Shown piece by piece: positions 1-7,538 of a stretch of DNA of 41,775 nt. The position numbers and the translations under genes were made by a program. The DNA lies in NCBI GenBank assembly GCA_037968575.1, contig JBBKVR010000042.1, positions 1 through 41,775 of the forward strand, given 5' to 3'. The DNA comes from UBA2137 sp037968575. Its GTDB lineage: Bacteria; Pseudomonadota; Alphaproteobacteria; Micavibrionales; Micavibrionaceae. Positions within the stretch are counted from its first letter, which is position 1. Each line of letters opens with the position of its first letter. The notes below the pieces were generated by a model. It was not told the DNA's origin and made no database searches. It saw only the letters and a list, made by a program, of their open reading frames with translations.

Positions 1-150
1 ATGGTTCCGCAAACTGTTGAGCACGAATTGTTTGCCACTGATTTTGGAACCAATATTTCTTTCAATATTCGCCGATACTCCTCACCATTATCAATCAATT
101 ACCAGATATTATTATGGCTAGTATGTTTGGTTTTTATCCTAGTATAAACG
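1..150 (+). pseudogene. Frameshifted remnant of an M48 (HtpX-like) peptidase gene, cut by the window edge
   Basis: Translated from base 1 this reads VPQTVEHELFATDFGTNI, which matches residues 47-63 of the intact M48 gene downstream (APQSVERELFAIDFGTNI). About 20 bases later the match continues only in another frame: ILLTII here against ILLTVI (residues 70-75) in the intact protein. Aligning the DNA shows one base missing near position 75, and the original frame then runs to a stop at 148-150. This is what a decayed paralogue or tandem duplicate looks like. The rest of the copy, if any, lies left of the window. The peptidase domain with the HExxH motif is absent from this piece. I infer that it is non-functional. 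Confidence 0.75.
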
Positions 151-163
151 ACTAACTATTAAA

Positions 164-192
164 TTGACATAATATAAGTAATTGTTTATATC
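164..192 (+). promoter_or_regulatory. Promoter for the APH(6)-like gene, leaderless type
   Basis: A perfect -35 TTGACA (164-169), a 17-nt spacer and a -10-like TATATC (187-192). The ATG at 201 follows 8 nt after the -10, so the predicted transcription start falls at or next to the start codon. No Shine-Dalgarno is visible. The -35 is part of the 10-mer TTGACATAAT that recurs in this window. Confidence 0.55.
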
Positions 193-200
193 GTATACTC

Positions 201-1028
201 ATGGGAAACTTAGAAAACAAAATAAATAGGCTTTCAGAAAAATGGGGGTTCGCTAATATTGAACATATCCCCTCCGCACGCATGACGCCTGTCTACCGTG
301 TTCACATGAATAGTGGTGGCATAGCAGTTCTAAAAATCCTTGAAGGTGAGCACATCAAGGACGAGATTGAAGGTGGTAAGATTCTAGATTATTACAGTGG
401 TCGCGGCGCCATAAAAATTTTAAGAAGTGAAGAGGGCTCATTTTTACTTGAGTTTGCTAGTGGCAAAGAATTGGCAGACATCTCTTTAGCGGGAGAAGAT
501 GAAAAAGCAACCGACATTATTTGCGACGTTGTTAAAGAATTGCACGAAAATCGTGATACCCTGCCACCCTCTACCTTGAAGCCTTTAGAAGAGAGATTAT
601 CACAGCTATTTGGTGGAGCTAAGACATCGAAAGATAAGCTTGTTCTAGAAGCAGCCGCCATCGCGCGTGAGTTAATAGATACGACAAAAAATCCGATACC
701 TCTACATGGAGACTTACATCACCGTAATATTCTTGAGTCTGAAAGAGGTTGGTTAGCGATTGACCCGTTAGGTCTCATAGGTGATCCTTGCTATGAAGTC
801 GCGAATTCATATGGAAACCCTTTAGATGCAGAAACTCTTACAGAAAATCCTGAGCGCACTAAAATGCTAACTGAAAAGTTTTCTGATAAATTAGGATATT
901 CGTATGAGCGTATAGCTAAATTCGCTTTTGTGCATCACGTAACCGCCTCTTTATGGGGGGGCTATGATTTCCGATATCGGCCTAACCGCCTAAAAATTGC
1001 GCGAAACTTAAGATTACAATTCAAATAA
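201..1028 (+). CDS. APH(6)-family aminoglycoside/hydroxyurea phosphotransferase-like kinase
   Basis: A 275-aa protein with the fold signature of small-molecule kinases related to streptomycin 6-phosphotransferase and hydroxyurea phosphotransferase. The catalytic loop HGDLHHRN is at residues 169-176, followed by the metal-binding segment WLAIDP (184-189) and GLIGDP (191-196), which is typical of the APH(6)/Hur family. A lysine in the N-terminal strand (IAVLKILEG, K45) is the likely ATP-binding lysine. Length is normal for the family. Chromosomal members often have unknown natural substrates, so resistance cannot be claimed from sequence. The gene lies between a remnant and an intact copy of an M48 peptidase gene, so it may have arrived with, or survived, a local duplication. 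The ATG has no ribosome binding site and sits directly behind a promoter. Confidence 0.82.
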   Translation: MGNLENKINRLSEKWGFANIEHIPSARMTPVYRVHMNSGGIAVLKILEGEHIKDEIEGGKILDYYSGRGAIKILRSEEGSFLLEFASGKELADISLAGEDEKATDIICDVVKELHENRDTLPPSTLKPLEERLSQLFGGAKTSKDKLVLEAAAIARELIDTTKNPIPLHGDLHHRNILESERGWLAIDPLGLIGDPCYEVANSYGNPLDAETLTENPERTKMLTEKFSDKLGYSYERIAKFAFVHHVTASLWGGYDFRYRPNRLKIARNLRLQFK

Positions 1029-1077
1029 AGTCACTAATCATAAAACCGCATGAACACTTGGAGTACCTACACAATAG

Positions 1078-1106
1078 TTTCCATGTAGCATCTTGAATGC
1101 TATATC
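1078..1106 (+). promoter_or_regulatory. Candidate leaderless promoter for the M48 peptidase gene
   Basis: TTTCCA (1078-1083), a 17-nt spacer, then TATATC (1101-1106), the same -10 as the APH-like gene upstream. The ATG at 1113 follows 6 nt later with no Shine-Dalgarno. The -35 is weak (4 of 6), so support comes mainly from spacing and the -10. Confidence 0.4.
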
Positions 1107-1112
1107 AATTCT

Positions 1113-2204
1113 ATGGCTATTCAAGTTGCGGGATTACAAACACATATCTGGAACAATAATTTTTGGTCCGTCGGGCTATTGTGTCTATATCCATTTATCA
1201 TGTTTGGACTTTTATGGTTGATCGGCGCTGCGTCAGGATATTTTCTTGCGCCACAAAGTGTTGAGCGCGAACTCTTTGCAATAGATTTTGGCACAAATAT
1301 CTTTTTTGATTACTGGCCAATACTCCTCACTGTTATCGCCATCTGGTTTATGATTTCATATTTCTTTCATACTAAGATGATTTCAAAATTGGCGCACGCC
1401 CATTCTGTTTCACGTAAGGCCGAACCAGAACTTTATAATATGCTAGAAAATCTCTCGATTACGGCAGGTATTCCCATGCCTAAGTTACAAATTGTTGAAA
1501 CACATGCACGCAACGCCTTTGCCAGCGGTATAAACAACAAAACGCATACGGTGACTGTCACACGTGGACTTTTGAATTCTCTTACCAAAGAAGAAGTTGA
1601 AGCCGTTCTTGCGCACGAACTCACACACATCATCAACCGTGATGTACGTGTTTTAATGATTTGCATCATTTTCACAGGAATGGTTGGGTTTGCTGCACAA
1701 CTGATATGGAGTAATTTACGCTATTCACTTTATTTGCCGCGTGGCGGTAAAAGTCGCAAAGGTAATGCTATGATTGTTCTTTTCATTATTGCGATCATTT
1801 TATGGATTGGCTACATGGCGACATTGTTTATGCGTTTTGCCGTTTCAAGAAAACGCGAATATATGGCAGATGGTGGAAGCATTTCTCTTACTAAAAATCC
1901 AGAGGCAATGATGGGCGCGCTCATGCGGATAGCGGGAATGGATAAGATGAAAACAACATCGGCTGATATTCAAATGATGTGTACGGAAAACTCTGTTCCA
2001 TTTTTGGGAATATTTAGAACGCATCCGCCAATTGAAGATCGTATCAAGGCAATCTCAAAAATCACCAATACGCCTATTCCAGCTCTTCAAATAGATAAGC
2101 CTGAAACGGCAAGTAACCCGTTCGATAATAGTCCAAAGAATAATCCATGGCTCTCTCGTCAGCGTCCATTCAGAGGCAAATCAAATCCTTGGAAAACTAA
2201 GTAA
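1113..2204 (+). CDS. M48 family zinc metalloprotease, HtpX-like
   Basis: A 363-aa integral-membrane zinc peptidase. Two N-terminal membrane segments (about residues 17-45 and 65-85) precede a cytosolic catalytic region with the zinc motif HELTH (168-172). Two further hydrophobic segments follow (about 180-200 and 218-242), and then the third zinc ligand E249 in the motif KREYMAD. This order is that of HtpX, the inner-membrane quality-control protease that degrades misfolded membrane proteins. The protein is longer than typical HtpX (about 290 aa) because of an N-terminal extension and a basic, proline/asparagine-rich tail (about 310-363). It is convergent with resA, with only 15 bp between the stop codons. 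Part of its N-terminal region is duplicated at 1-150. The start has no visible ribosome binding site but has a suitably placed promoter. Confidence 0.88.
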   Translation: MAIQVAGLQTHIWNNNFWSVGLLCLYPFIMFGLLWLIGAASGYFLAPQSVERELFAIDFGTNIFFDYWPILLTVIAIWFMISYFFHTKMISKLAHAHSVSRKAEPELYNMLENLSITAGIPMPKLQIVETHARNAFASGINNKTHTVTVTRGLLNSLTKEEVEAVLAHELTHIINRDVRVLMICIIFTGMVGFAAQLIWSNLRYSLYLPRGGKSRKGNAMIVLFIIAIILWIGYMATLFMRFAVSRKREYMADGGSISLTKNPEAMMGALMRIAGMDKMKTTSADIQMMCTENSVPFLGIFRTHPPIEDRIKAISKITNTPIPALQIDKPETASNPFDNSPKNNPWLSRQRPFRGKSNPWKTK

Positions 2205-2219
2205 GAAAATTAGAAGACT

Positions 2220-2861
2220 TTATTCGGTTTCGATATCTGTTTCATTAACAGTATCAACAGCGCGTTTCTTCTTCGGCGTTTTAATGTGCCCTAAATCTGC
2301 CAAGTAATTCCGAATGTCTGCACTATCCCAATCAATGACGCCAACGATTTTTCTGACCATGCGGCCCTCTTTGTCAAGAATAATTGTTTCAGGTAATTGA
2401 AATGTCTGGAACGTTTCTCGAGTGATTGTTCCACCTTTGTCCCAAGCCATTGTGACGTTTGCAAGGTCGATGCGCTCCTGAATGCTTTCTTCCATGTTGG
2501 CGGTAAATTTGTCAATGTCTTCGCGCTTCAAGTCATTGGATAAAAGAATGAGTTGAAGCTCGTTCGGATAGCTGTCTGCCAACTCGATCAAATCAGGAAG
2601 CTCGGCAACACAAGGGGGGCACCATGACGCCCAAAAGTTTAAAACAACAACGTGGCCGCGATAATCAGAAAGCTTCTTTGTATCTTCATCTAAAACATTA
2701 AACGTGACATCTGGTGCCATTTCTTCATCAAGCTCTTCGGCCTGCTTATCCAAATCAATCGGTACGCTTTTTAGAAAATCACGACCTTTCAAATCAACAA
2801 GTAATGTTGCGCAAAGCGCAATCGCTACAACGACAATAAGAATTTTCAAGTTTTGTGGCAT
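2220..2861 (-). CDS. resA: ResA/TlpA-type membrane-anchored thiol-disulfide oxidoreductase (System II cytochrome c maturation)
   Basis: A 213-aa protein with an N-terminal signal anchor (about residues 5-24) and a periplasmic thioredoxin-like domain. The active site is WCPPC (W80, C81-C84) in the context NFWASWCPPCVAELPDL, characteristic of the ResA/TlpA/CcmG family that reduces the CxxCH haem-binding cysteines of apocytochrome c. It is the last gene of the resB-ccsA-resA operon, and its start overlaps the end of ccsA by 16 nt, so translation is probably coupled. A general TlpA role cannot be excluded, but the operon partners make cytochrome c maturation the best assignment. A charged C-terminal tail follows the thioredoxin fold. 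Confidence 0.85.
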   Translation of the reverse strand: MPQNLKILIVVVAIALCATLLVDLKGRDFLKSVPIDLDKQAEELDEEMAPDVTFNVLDEDTKKLSDYRGHVVVLNFWASWCPPCVAELPDLIELADSYPNELQLILLSNDLKREDIDKFTANMEESIQERIDLANVTMAWDKGGTITRETFQTFQLPETIILDKEGRMVRKIVGVIDWDSADIRNYLADLGHIKTPKKKRAVDTVNETDIETE

Positions 2862-4552
2862 TTTTGTTTCGCTCTTAATGTTAGAATTCCGATGAGAATG
2901 CTTTGTATAGATATAAATAAAATCAGCGCCCAGGCAATACCCGATACAAATCCATACGCGTGCAATCCGATATTAAGCAAGTTTACCCCGAACCACGCAA
3001 TCGCCACGACTATAGACATGGCGGCTGTTAATACAAGAGCAGTGAGTGTTTTCAAATGGCCGCTCACTAACGCGTGAAGAATCCAGACCAACCAAAGAAC
3101 TATAAAGAGTGCGCCATTTTCTTTAGGGTCCCACCCCCAGAAACGTCCCCAAGATTGATCTGCCCAAATTCCACCAAGCGTTGTTCCAACAGTTGTAAAA
3201 AATAGTGCTGCTAATAAAATAATTTTAAGCGTCTTTGAGAATGTTTGTACATTGCCTTGTGCCATTTCATATTGCGCCATTACTGAACCCAACAAACACC
3301 ATGCGTATCCAGCAGTAATGAAAACAACATGTGTACCAAGCCAGAAGTCTGTGTTCAAAACAGCATCCAACGGTGCAAACGTATTTTGGCTTAAACTGTA
3401 TGGGACGCTTGTGCCCATGAGGAATGCCGAGGCAATCGCAGAGAGAAAAAGGACAGTCTCCACATTTCTGATTTTATAAATCACCAAACCTGCCAGCGAT
3501 AAAATCAAAGGCACAAAGAGAACCGACTCATATAATGTTCCAACAGGCGCGCGCTGCAAAATATAAATCCGTGCCAGTAATAAAATTGCATGGCCAATGA
3601 CTGAGACACCAAAGACACCTAATGCCACTTTAAAGAATTGTGATTTACGACTTATATAATAAAGAACAAAGAAAAGAGCAGAAAGGACATAGAGAAGCGT
3701 CACCAATAAGACAGGGTGAAGAGTATTATAAAGCACCTCAACTTTGAGAGCGAGTGGACGAACTTGGTGAGGTCTTAAATCCTCATATTCTTCTTTCAGA
3801 ATTGTCAGAGAATCCTGCCAAAACTTATTATCTTGAGCTTCATAAGCCTTTAGTAGGTCAATCCAAGTGTTATAGAGTTCTTTGGTTTGTGGAGCGCCAC
3901 TTCCTTGGGAAAAAATTGTCCATGGCACAACCCAGTCTTTTGAATTTTTGTCCCAAACTTTAGGGATAATCTTGACGAGATTATTTTCTTGTCCTGCTGT
4001 TCTTCGAGACAATAATTGCGCGCTTGCATTTTGAGAGGTTTTCTCAATATCTTTAATTTTTGGCCACAATTCATAAAATCGTGAGTTGCCTTGCAAGCCC
4101 TCGATAGTCAGTGGTAGAGCAAATGAAAATGCGCGCAGAATTTGTGAATAATCGAGAGTCTTTCGATGAATGGATAAAAGCTCATCTTCATTTTGGCTTA
4201 GGCGTTCTTTATTCTGTTTTTTCTCCAAAACAACTTCCAATTGCGGAAGTGTTTCGGAAAGGAGAGGACTTAATTCTACAAAAGAAATTTGTCGACTTTC
4301 AAAATTAAAAACAGGCCTCTCAATCGCAACTGTCGGATCAAAAAACATCTCAGCAAGCCATTCACTTGCGCTCAACTCATCCAAGGATTCGCCATTTGAA
4401 AATTCTTTTAAATGATGGCGAGCAAAACTGTCCAGAGGTTGAATGCGCCCCTCGTACAAAATAGGTAATGTTTTGAAATCACCCATTGGCGGACTTGCGT
4501 ATGCCGATACCGATAAAAGACAAAGTAAAATTGTTGCTAAAAATAATCTCAT
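2846..4552 (-). CDS. ccsA: CcsA/ResC-type haem export and cytochrome c synthetase subunit with periplasmic N-terminal domain
   Basis: A 568-aa membrane protein. A signal-like segment (1-19) and a large extracytoplasmic region (about 20-275) precede a multi-spanning C-terminal half. The haem-handling WWD motif is present as WGRFWGWDPKENG (starting at W468), with nearby histidines including LGTH before it and H531 in LHAYG after it; these are typical haem ligands in CcsA. The N-terminal region begins with a segment (DFKTLPILYEGRIQPLDSFAR) like that seen in longer ResC/CcsA proteins of other phyla. With ResB it forms the System II synthetase that moves haem outward and attaches it to apocytochrome c. 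The start overlaps the resB stop by 4 nt (ATGA). A CcdA-type reductant supplier is not in the window. Confidence 0.88.
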   Translation of the reverse strand: MRLFLATILLCLLSVSAYASPPMGDFKTLPILYEGRIQPLDSFARHHLKEFSNGESLDELSASEWLAEMFFDPTVAIERPVFNFESRQISFVELSPLLSETLPQLEVVLEKKQNKERLSQNEDELLSIHRKTLDYSQILRAFSFALPLTIEGLQGNSRFYELWPKIKDIEKTSQNASAQLLSRRTAGQENNLVKIIPKVWDKNSKDWVVPWTIFSQGSGAPQTKELYNTWIDLLKAYEAQDNKFWQDSLTILKEEYEDLRPHQVRPLALKVEVLYNTLHPVLLVTLLYVLSALFFVLYYISRKSQFFKVALGVFGVSVIGHAILLLARIYILQRAPVGTLYESVLFVPLILSLAGLVIYKIRNVETVLFLSAIASAFLMGTSVPYSLSQNTFAPLDAVLNTDFWLGTHVVFITAGYAWCLLGSVMAQYEMAQGNVQTFSKTLKIILLAALFFTTVGTTLGGIWADQSWGRFWGWDPKENGALFIVLWLVWILHALVSGHLKTLTALVLTAAMSIVVAIAWFGVNLLNIGLHAYGFVSGIAWALILFISIQSILIGILTLRAKQKCHKT

Positions 4553-5658
4553 AACTTTGTCCTCCGCATCACTGCAATTACAAGATGTAGAAGAAGACCA
4601 ATTCCAACTATGATTAATGAAAGATAGGGAAATAATCGTCCGCTATTTTTAACAACAGCAAGTACGCTCATAATCTCACCATCAGGAACTTTAAAAAATG
4701 AAGATTGGTAGAGCGTATACCCGCTTACCCGTAAAGGCTTATTCATCGTAATGCGCGTTTCAACTTCCCCAACGTCGTCTTTCACAACCACGTCAGAACT
4801 GTAATTCTCTGCACGTTCGGTTCCCGGATAATAGTCGGCTTCAAATTTATTAAGCTTCACAGAAAATGGTAACTCCATTCGGTGACGCTCGACCATAAAC
4901 TGGTAAGTATCACCATCAACTTTTATCTCTGGTGACTTAGGTAAAAACGTAAAGCTCACATACTTCCCATTATGATTTTCACTAGCACCAGAAATCTCAA
5001 ATGTCACACCTTGCAAATTATCTTCGGCTCGCTTTTTTGATTTTCCTTCAACCAACTGCATGCCTTTTGCAGGACCACGCCATTGTGAGTCTTCATTCGC
5101 TCTTTTCTCAATCTCACAAGAACTACAACTCTCAAGGATAGTCATTTGGAAAGGTAAAACAGATGAATACTGAGCATCTTTCTCTAATTCATCAAAAGGA
5201 ATAACAACAAACTTCTCACCATTTTTCGTAATGGTGAAATCAGTCTCAACGTAAGCATTAGCTGTTGAAGAGAAACTCTCTTTCTCAATGACAAGAACGC
5301 CCTCTTTGTGCGTCACAAAACTTAAGAACCCGCCGATGAGAAGGACGAGTACGCCAATGTGCGCGAGGTTAATTCCGACTTTCAACCATCGCCATTCGCT
5401 TTCGTAAATAAACTTCACCAGAAGATTGAGAAATAGAATAATGCAAATTGTTAAACCGCCTGGAAGCGGAACAAAACCAGCAAAAAACACGAAGGATTGA
5501 AAATACTTGCCTAAAGACTCATGTAGGCCAATCTGCCCTTGCGCCAGAGTTCCAACAATTAACAGCGCCATTAAATATGGCAACGTCCAAAATAATATTG
5601 CGGGTGAAGACAATATTTCTCTGGCGAAATTCATCGATTTTTGAAATTTCTGGCTCAT
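4549..5658 (-). CDS. resB: ResB/Ccs1-like cytochrome c biogenesis protein
   Basis: A 369-aa membrane protein with three N-terminal membrane segments (about 22-39, 55-80, 95-113), a long extracytoplasmic domain and a C-terminal membrane segment (about 344-363). This is the ResB (Ccs1) topology. ResB partners CcsA in holding apocytochrome c at the periplasmic face for haem ligation. The soluble domain contains a C-S-S-C pair at 178-181, suggesting a redox-active or structural disulfide. It is the first gene of the operon, with ccsA overlapping by 4 nt. The ATG lies 8 nt behind a TATTAT -10 on the minus strand and has no Shine-Dalgarno. It is divergent from tamA. The family is weakly conserved, so the call leans on topology and on the CcsA/ResA neighbours. 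Confidence 0.8.
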   Translation of the reverse strand: MSQKFQKSMNFAREILSSPAILFWTLPYLMALLIVGTLAQGQIGLHESLGKYFQSFVFFAGFVPLPGGLTICIILFLNLLVKFIYESEWRWLKVGINLAHIGVLVLLIGGFLSFVTHKEGVLVIEKESFSSTANAYVETDFTITKNGEKFVVIPFDELEKDAQYSSVLPFQMTILESCSSCEIEKRANEDSQWRGPAKGMQLVEGKSKKRAEDNLQGVTFEISGASENHNGKYVSFTFLPKSPEIKVDGDTYQFMVERHRMELPFSVKLNKFEADYYPGTERAENYSSDVVVKDDVGEVETRITMNKPLRVSGYTLYQSSFFKVPDGEIMSVLAVVKNSGRLFPYLSLIIVGIGLLLHLVIAVMRRTKL

Positions 5659-5666
5659 GCAGAGAG

Positions 5667-5695
5667 ATAATAGAAACTTCCCTCCTGCGACACAA
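5667..5695 (-). promoter_or_regulatory. Leaderless-type promoter of the resB-ccsA-resA operon
   Basis: On the minus strand: -35 TTGTGT (5690-5695), a 17-nt spacer, -10 TATTAT (5667-5672), then 8 nt to the resB ATG (5656-5658). A purine-rich GGAGGG lies inside the spacer, so it would not be transcribed and cannot serve as a ribosome site. Confidence 0.5.
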
Positions 5696-5770
5696 GCAAA
5701 GAACTTTATAGATCAGCTCATAACATTGTCACTTGCTAAAGTAACGCTCTATCACGTAAAACAACAAGTA

Positions 5771-7537
5771 ATGGGACGTATTTTTTCACTTATGACTGTT
5801 GGGCTTTTCTTCGGCCTTTTTTTATGCCTCTTTATTGGTGTCCCTTTTTCTCATGCTGAAGATGATTTGCCCCTATACAGCTTAAAAAATCTTGAAGACA
5901 GACCGGCTCTCAAAGAATCCATTCGAACATACATAGATGAGAAATATACTGGTCTTGAGGAAGAAAATCTTCCACGAGCACAGGCCTTGTTTCTTGATAT
6001 TGTGACGTCACTTTATGCACTCGGATATTATGATGCTTATATTGAGCGCGTACGGCCTGAAACCAGACCATATAGTTTCACCATTTATCCGGGATCACTT
6101 TACTCAATTTCAAGTATCGCCTTAAAACGTAATGACGCATCAGTTCCTATTCCTGAGGATTTAGAAATTGATGCTGGCGAACCATTGCTTGCTGAGCCTG
6201 TTTTAAAAACACAGGAAAATCTCGCTGATAAAGAAGCAGACACAGGGTGTCCTTATTCTTTGACTGTCTCTCATGGCGTCATTTTGGATGAAAATGCCAA
6301 GGATGGTTCGGTCACACTGCAAATTGATCGCGGACCAGAAGCAAAATTTGGTGAGGTGAGTTTTGAAGGTGCACCTTCTGTCAAAGAGTCCTATTTAAGG
6401 AAACTCGTCCCTTATAAAGAAGGGGATTGTTGGCAACCCGATCGTTTGGAAAAATTACAGACAGCTTATCTGAAGTCCGGTCTGTTCAGTTCTGCCGACA
6501 TTATCAAACCTGAAAAACCCAATGCTGACAGTAAAGTGCCTTTACTTGTAAGACTTAAAGAGCGCGCTCACCGCAGTATCAAATTGGGGGCAAGTTACTA
6601 TTCTGACGAAGGGCCTGGTGTGACTGCTGGTTGGAAACATCGTAATTTCTTCGGCTCAGCAGAAGAATTATCCGTTGATTTAACAATCTCTTTCTTATTG
6701 CAAGAACTCTCAACATCATTTGCAAAACCTTTCTTCTTGAACAAGAAAAACACATTTAGAGCAGATGCTTCTGTCGCACATGAAGATACAGATGCTTATG
6801 AGGAAACGCGTTTGCAGGTTGGCTCTTACATTGATCGCGCTTTCTCAAAAGATACGAAAGGTTCTACGGGTTTAGCGCTCGAAATTACCCGTATACAAGA
6901 AGATGAAGAGGATGAAGAAACAACATTTGGTCTTGTATCTGTTCCAACATCTTTTACACAAGACAAGCGAGATGACAGTCTAAACCCACACAAAGGATTT
7001 CAATGGAAGGCCTCAGCCACACCATATTTCGATGCACTGGGCGAGGCATCGCCCTTCACAAAATTACGACTTGGCGGATCAACCTATTTTGATTTAGGCG
7101 ATAGTAGTTTTGATCCTGTCATTGCTGTACGTGCAGCTGTTGGAAGTATTTTGGGAACTGGCCGTGATGACATTCCGCGCTCCAAAAGATTTTTTACAGG
7201 TGGTGGCGGCTCTGTACGTGGTTATGCTTACCAAGAGGCTGGGCCACAAGATAGTGCAGGTGACCCTACAGGCGGGCGCTCACTGATTGAGATGTCAGCC
7301 GAGTTTCGTTTCAAGGTGACCGAAACAATCGGAGCCGTAGCATTTGTTGATGCTGGTAATGTCTACGAAAGCCTCTATCCGGACCTTAAGGACGGACTTT
7401 TTGTTGGGGCAGGCGTTGGTGCGCGATACTACACAGGATTTGGTCCTGTACGTCTCGATATTGGTGTTCCTGTGAATAAGCGAGATGAAGCAGACAGCGC
7501 ATTTCAAATTTATATCAGTTTAGGGCAGGCATTTTAA
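5771..7537 (+). CDS. tamA: TamA, Omp85-family outer-membrane assembly protein
   Basis: I place the start at the ATG at 5771 (588 aa) rather than the upstream in-frame ATG at 5657. The residues after 5771 form a clear signal peptide (MGRIFSLMTVGLFFG, ending near SHA-ED), and the upstream start would bury it and overlap resB. After the signal peptide come POTRA-like repeats (YSIS..., FGEVSFEG...) and a C-terminal 16-strand-type barrel. The Omp85 loop-6 motif is present as GGGGSVRGY (around nt 7200-7225), including the invariant VRGY. With TamB it forms the translocation and assembly module linking inner and outer membranes. The next gene is tamB, whose start lies 1 nt after the tamA stop, so the two are cotranscribed. 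Confidence 0.88.
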   Translation: MGRIFSLMTVGLFFGLFLCLFIGVPFSHAEDDLPLYSLKNLEDRPALKESIRTYIDEKYTGLEEENLPRAQALFLDIVTSLYALGYYDAYIERVRPETRPYSFTIYPGSLYSISSIALKRNDASVPIPEDLEIDAGEPLLAEPVLKTQENLADKEADTGCPYSLTVSHGVILDENAKDGSVTLQIDRGPEAKFGEVSFEGAPSVKESYLRKLVPYKEGDCWQPDRLEKLQTAYLKSGLFSSADIIKPEKPNADSKVPLLVRLKERAHRSIKLGASYYSDEGPGVTAGWKHRNFFGSAEELSVDLTISFLLQELSTSFAKPFFLNKKNTFRADASVAHEDTDAYEETRLQVGSYIDRAFSKDTKGSTGLALEITRIQEDEEDEETTFGLVSVPTSFTQDKRDDSLNPHKGFQWKASATPYFDALGEASPFTKLRLGGSTYFDLGDSSFDPVIAVRAAVGSILGTGRDDIPRSKRFFTGGGGSVRGYAYQEAGPQDSAGDPTGGRSLIEMSAEFRFKVTETIGAVAFVDAGNVYESLYPDLKDGLFVGAGVGARYYTGFGPVRLDIGVPVNKRDEADSAFQIYISLGQAF

Positions 7538-7538
7538 A

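Noticed and set aside
201..1028. Kinase gene considered as an acquired antibiotic-resistance gene
   Set aside because: No mobile element, integron or composition break is visible, and APH(6)/Hur-family chromosomal genes often have unknown native substrates.
5657..5770. Longer N-terminus for TamA from ATG 5657
   Set aside because: It overlaps the resB start and promoter and would place 38 residues before an evident signal peptide; ATG 5771 is the better start.
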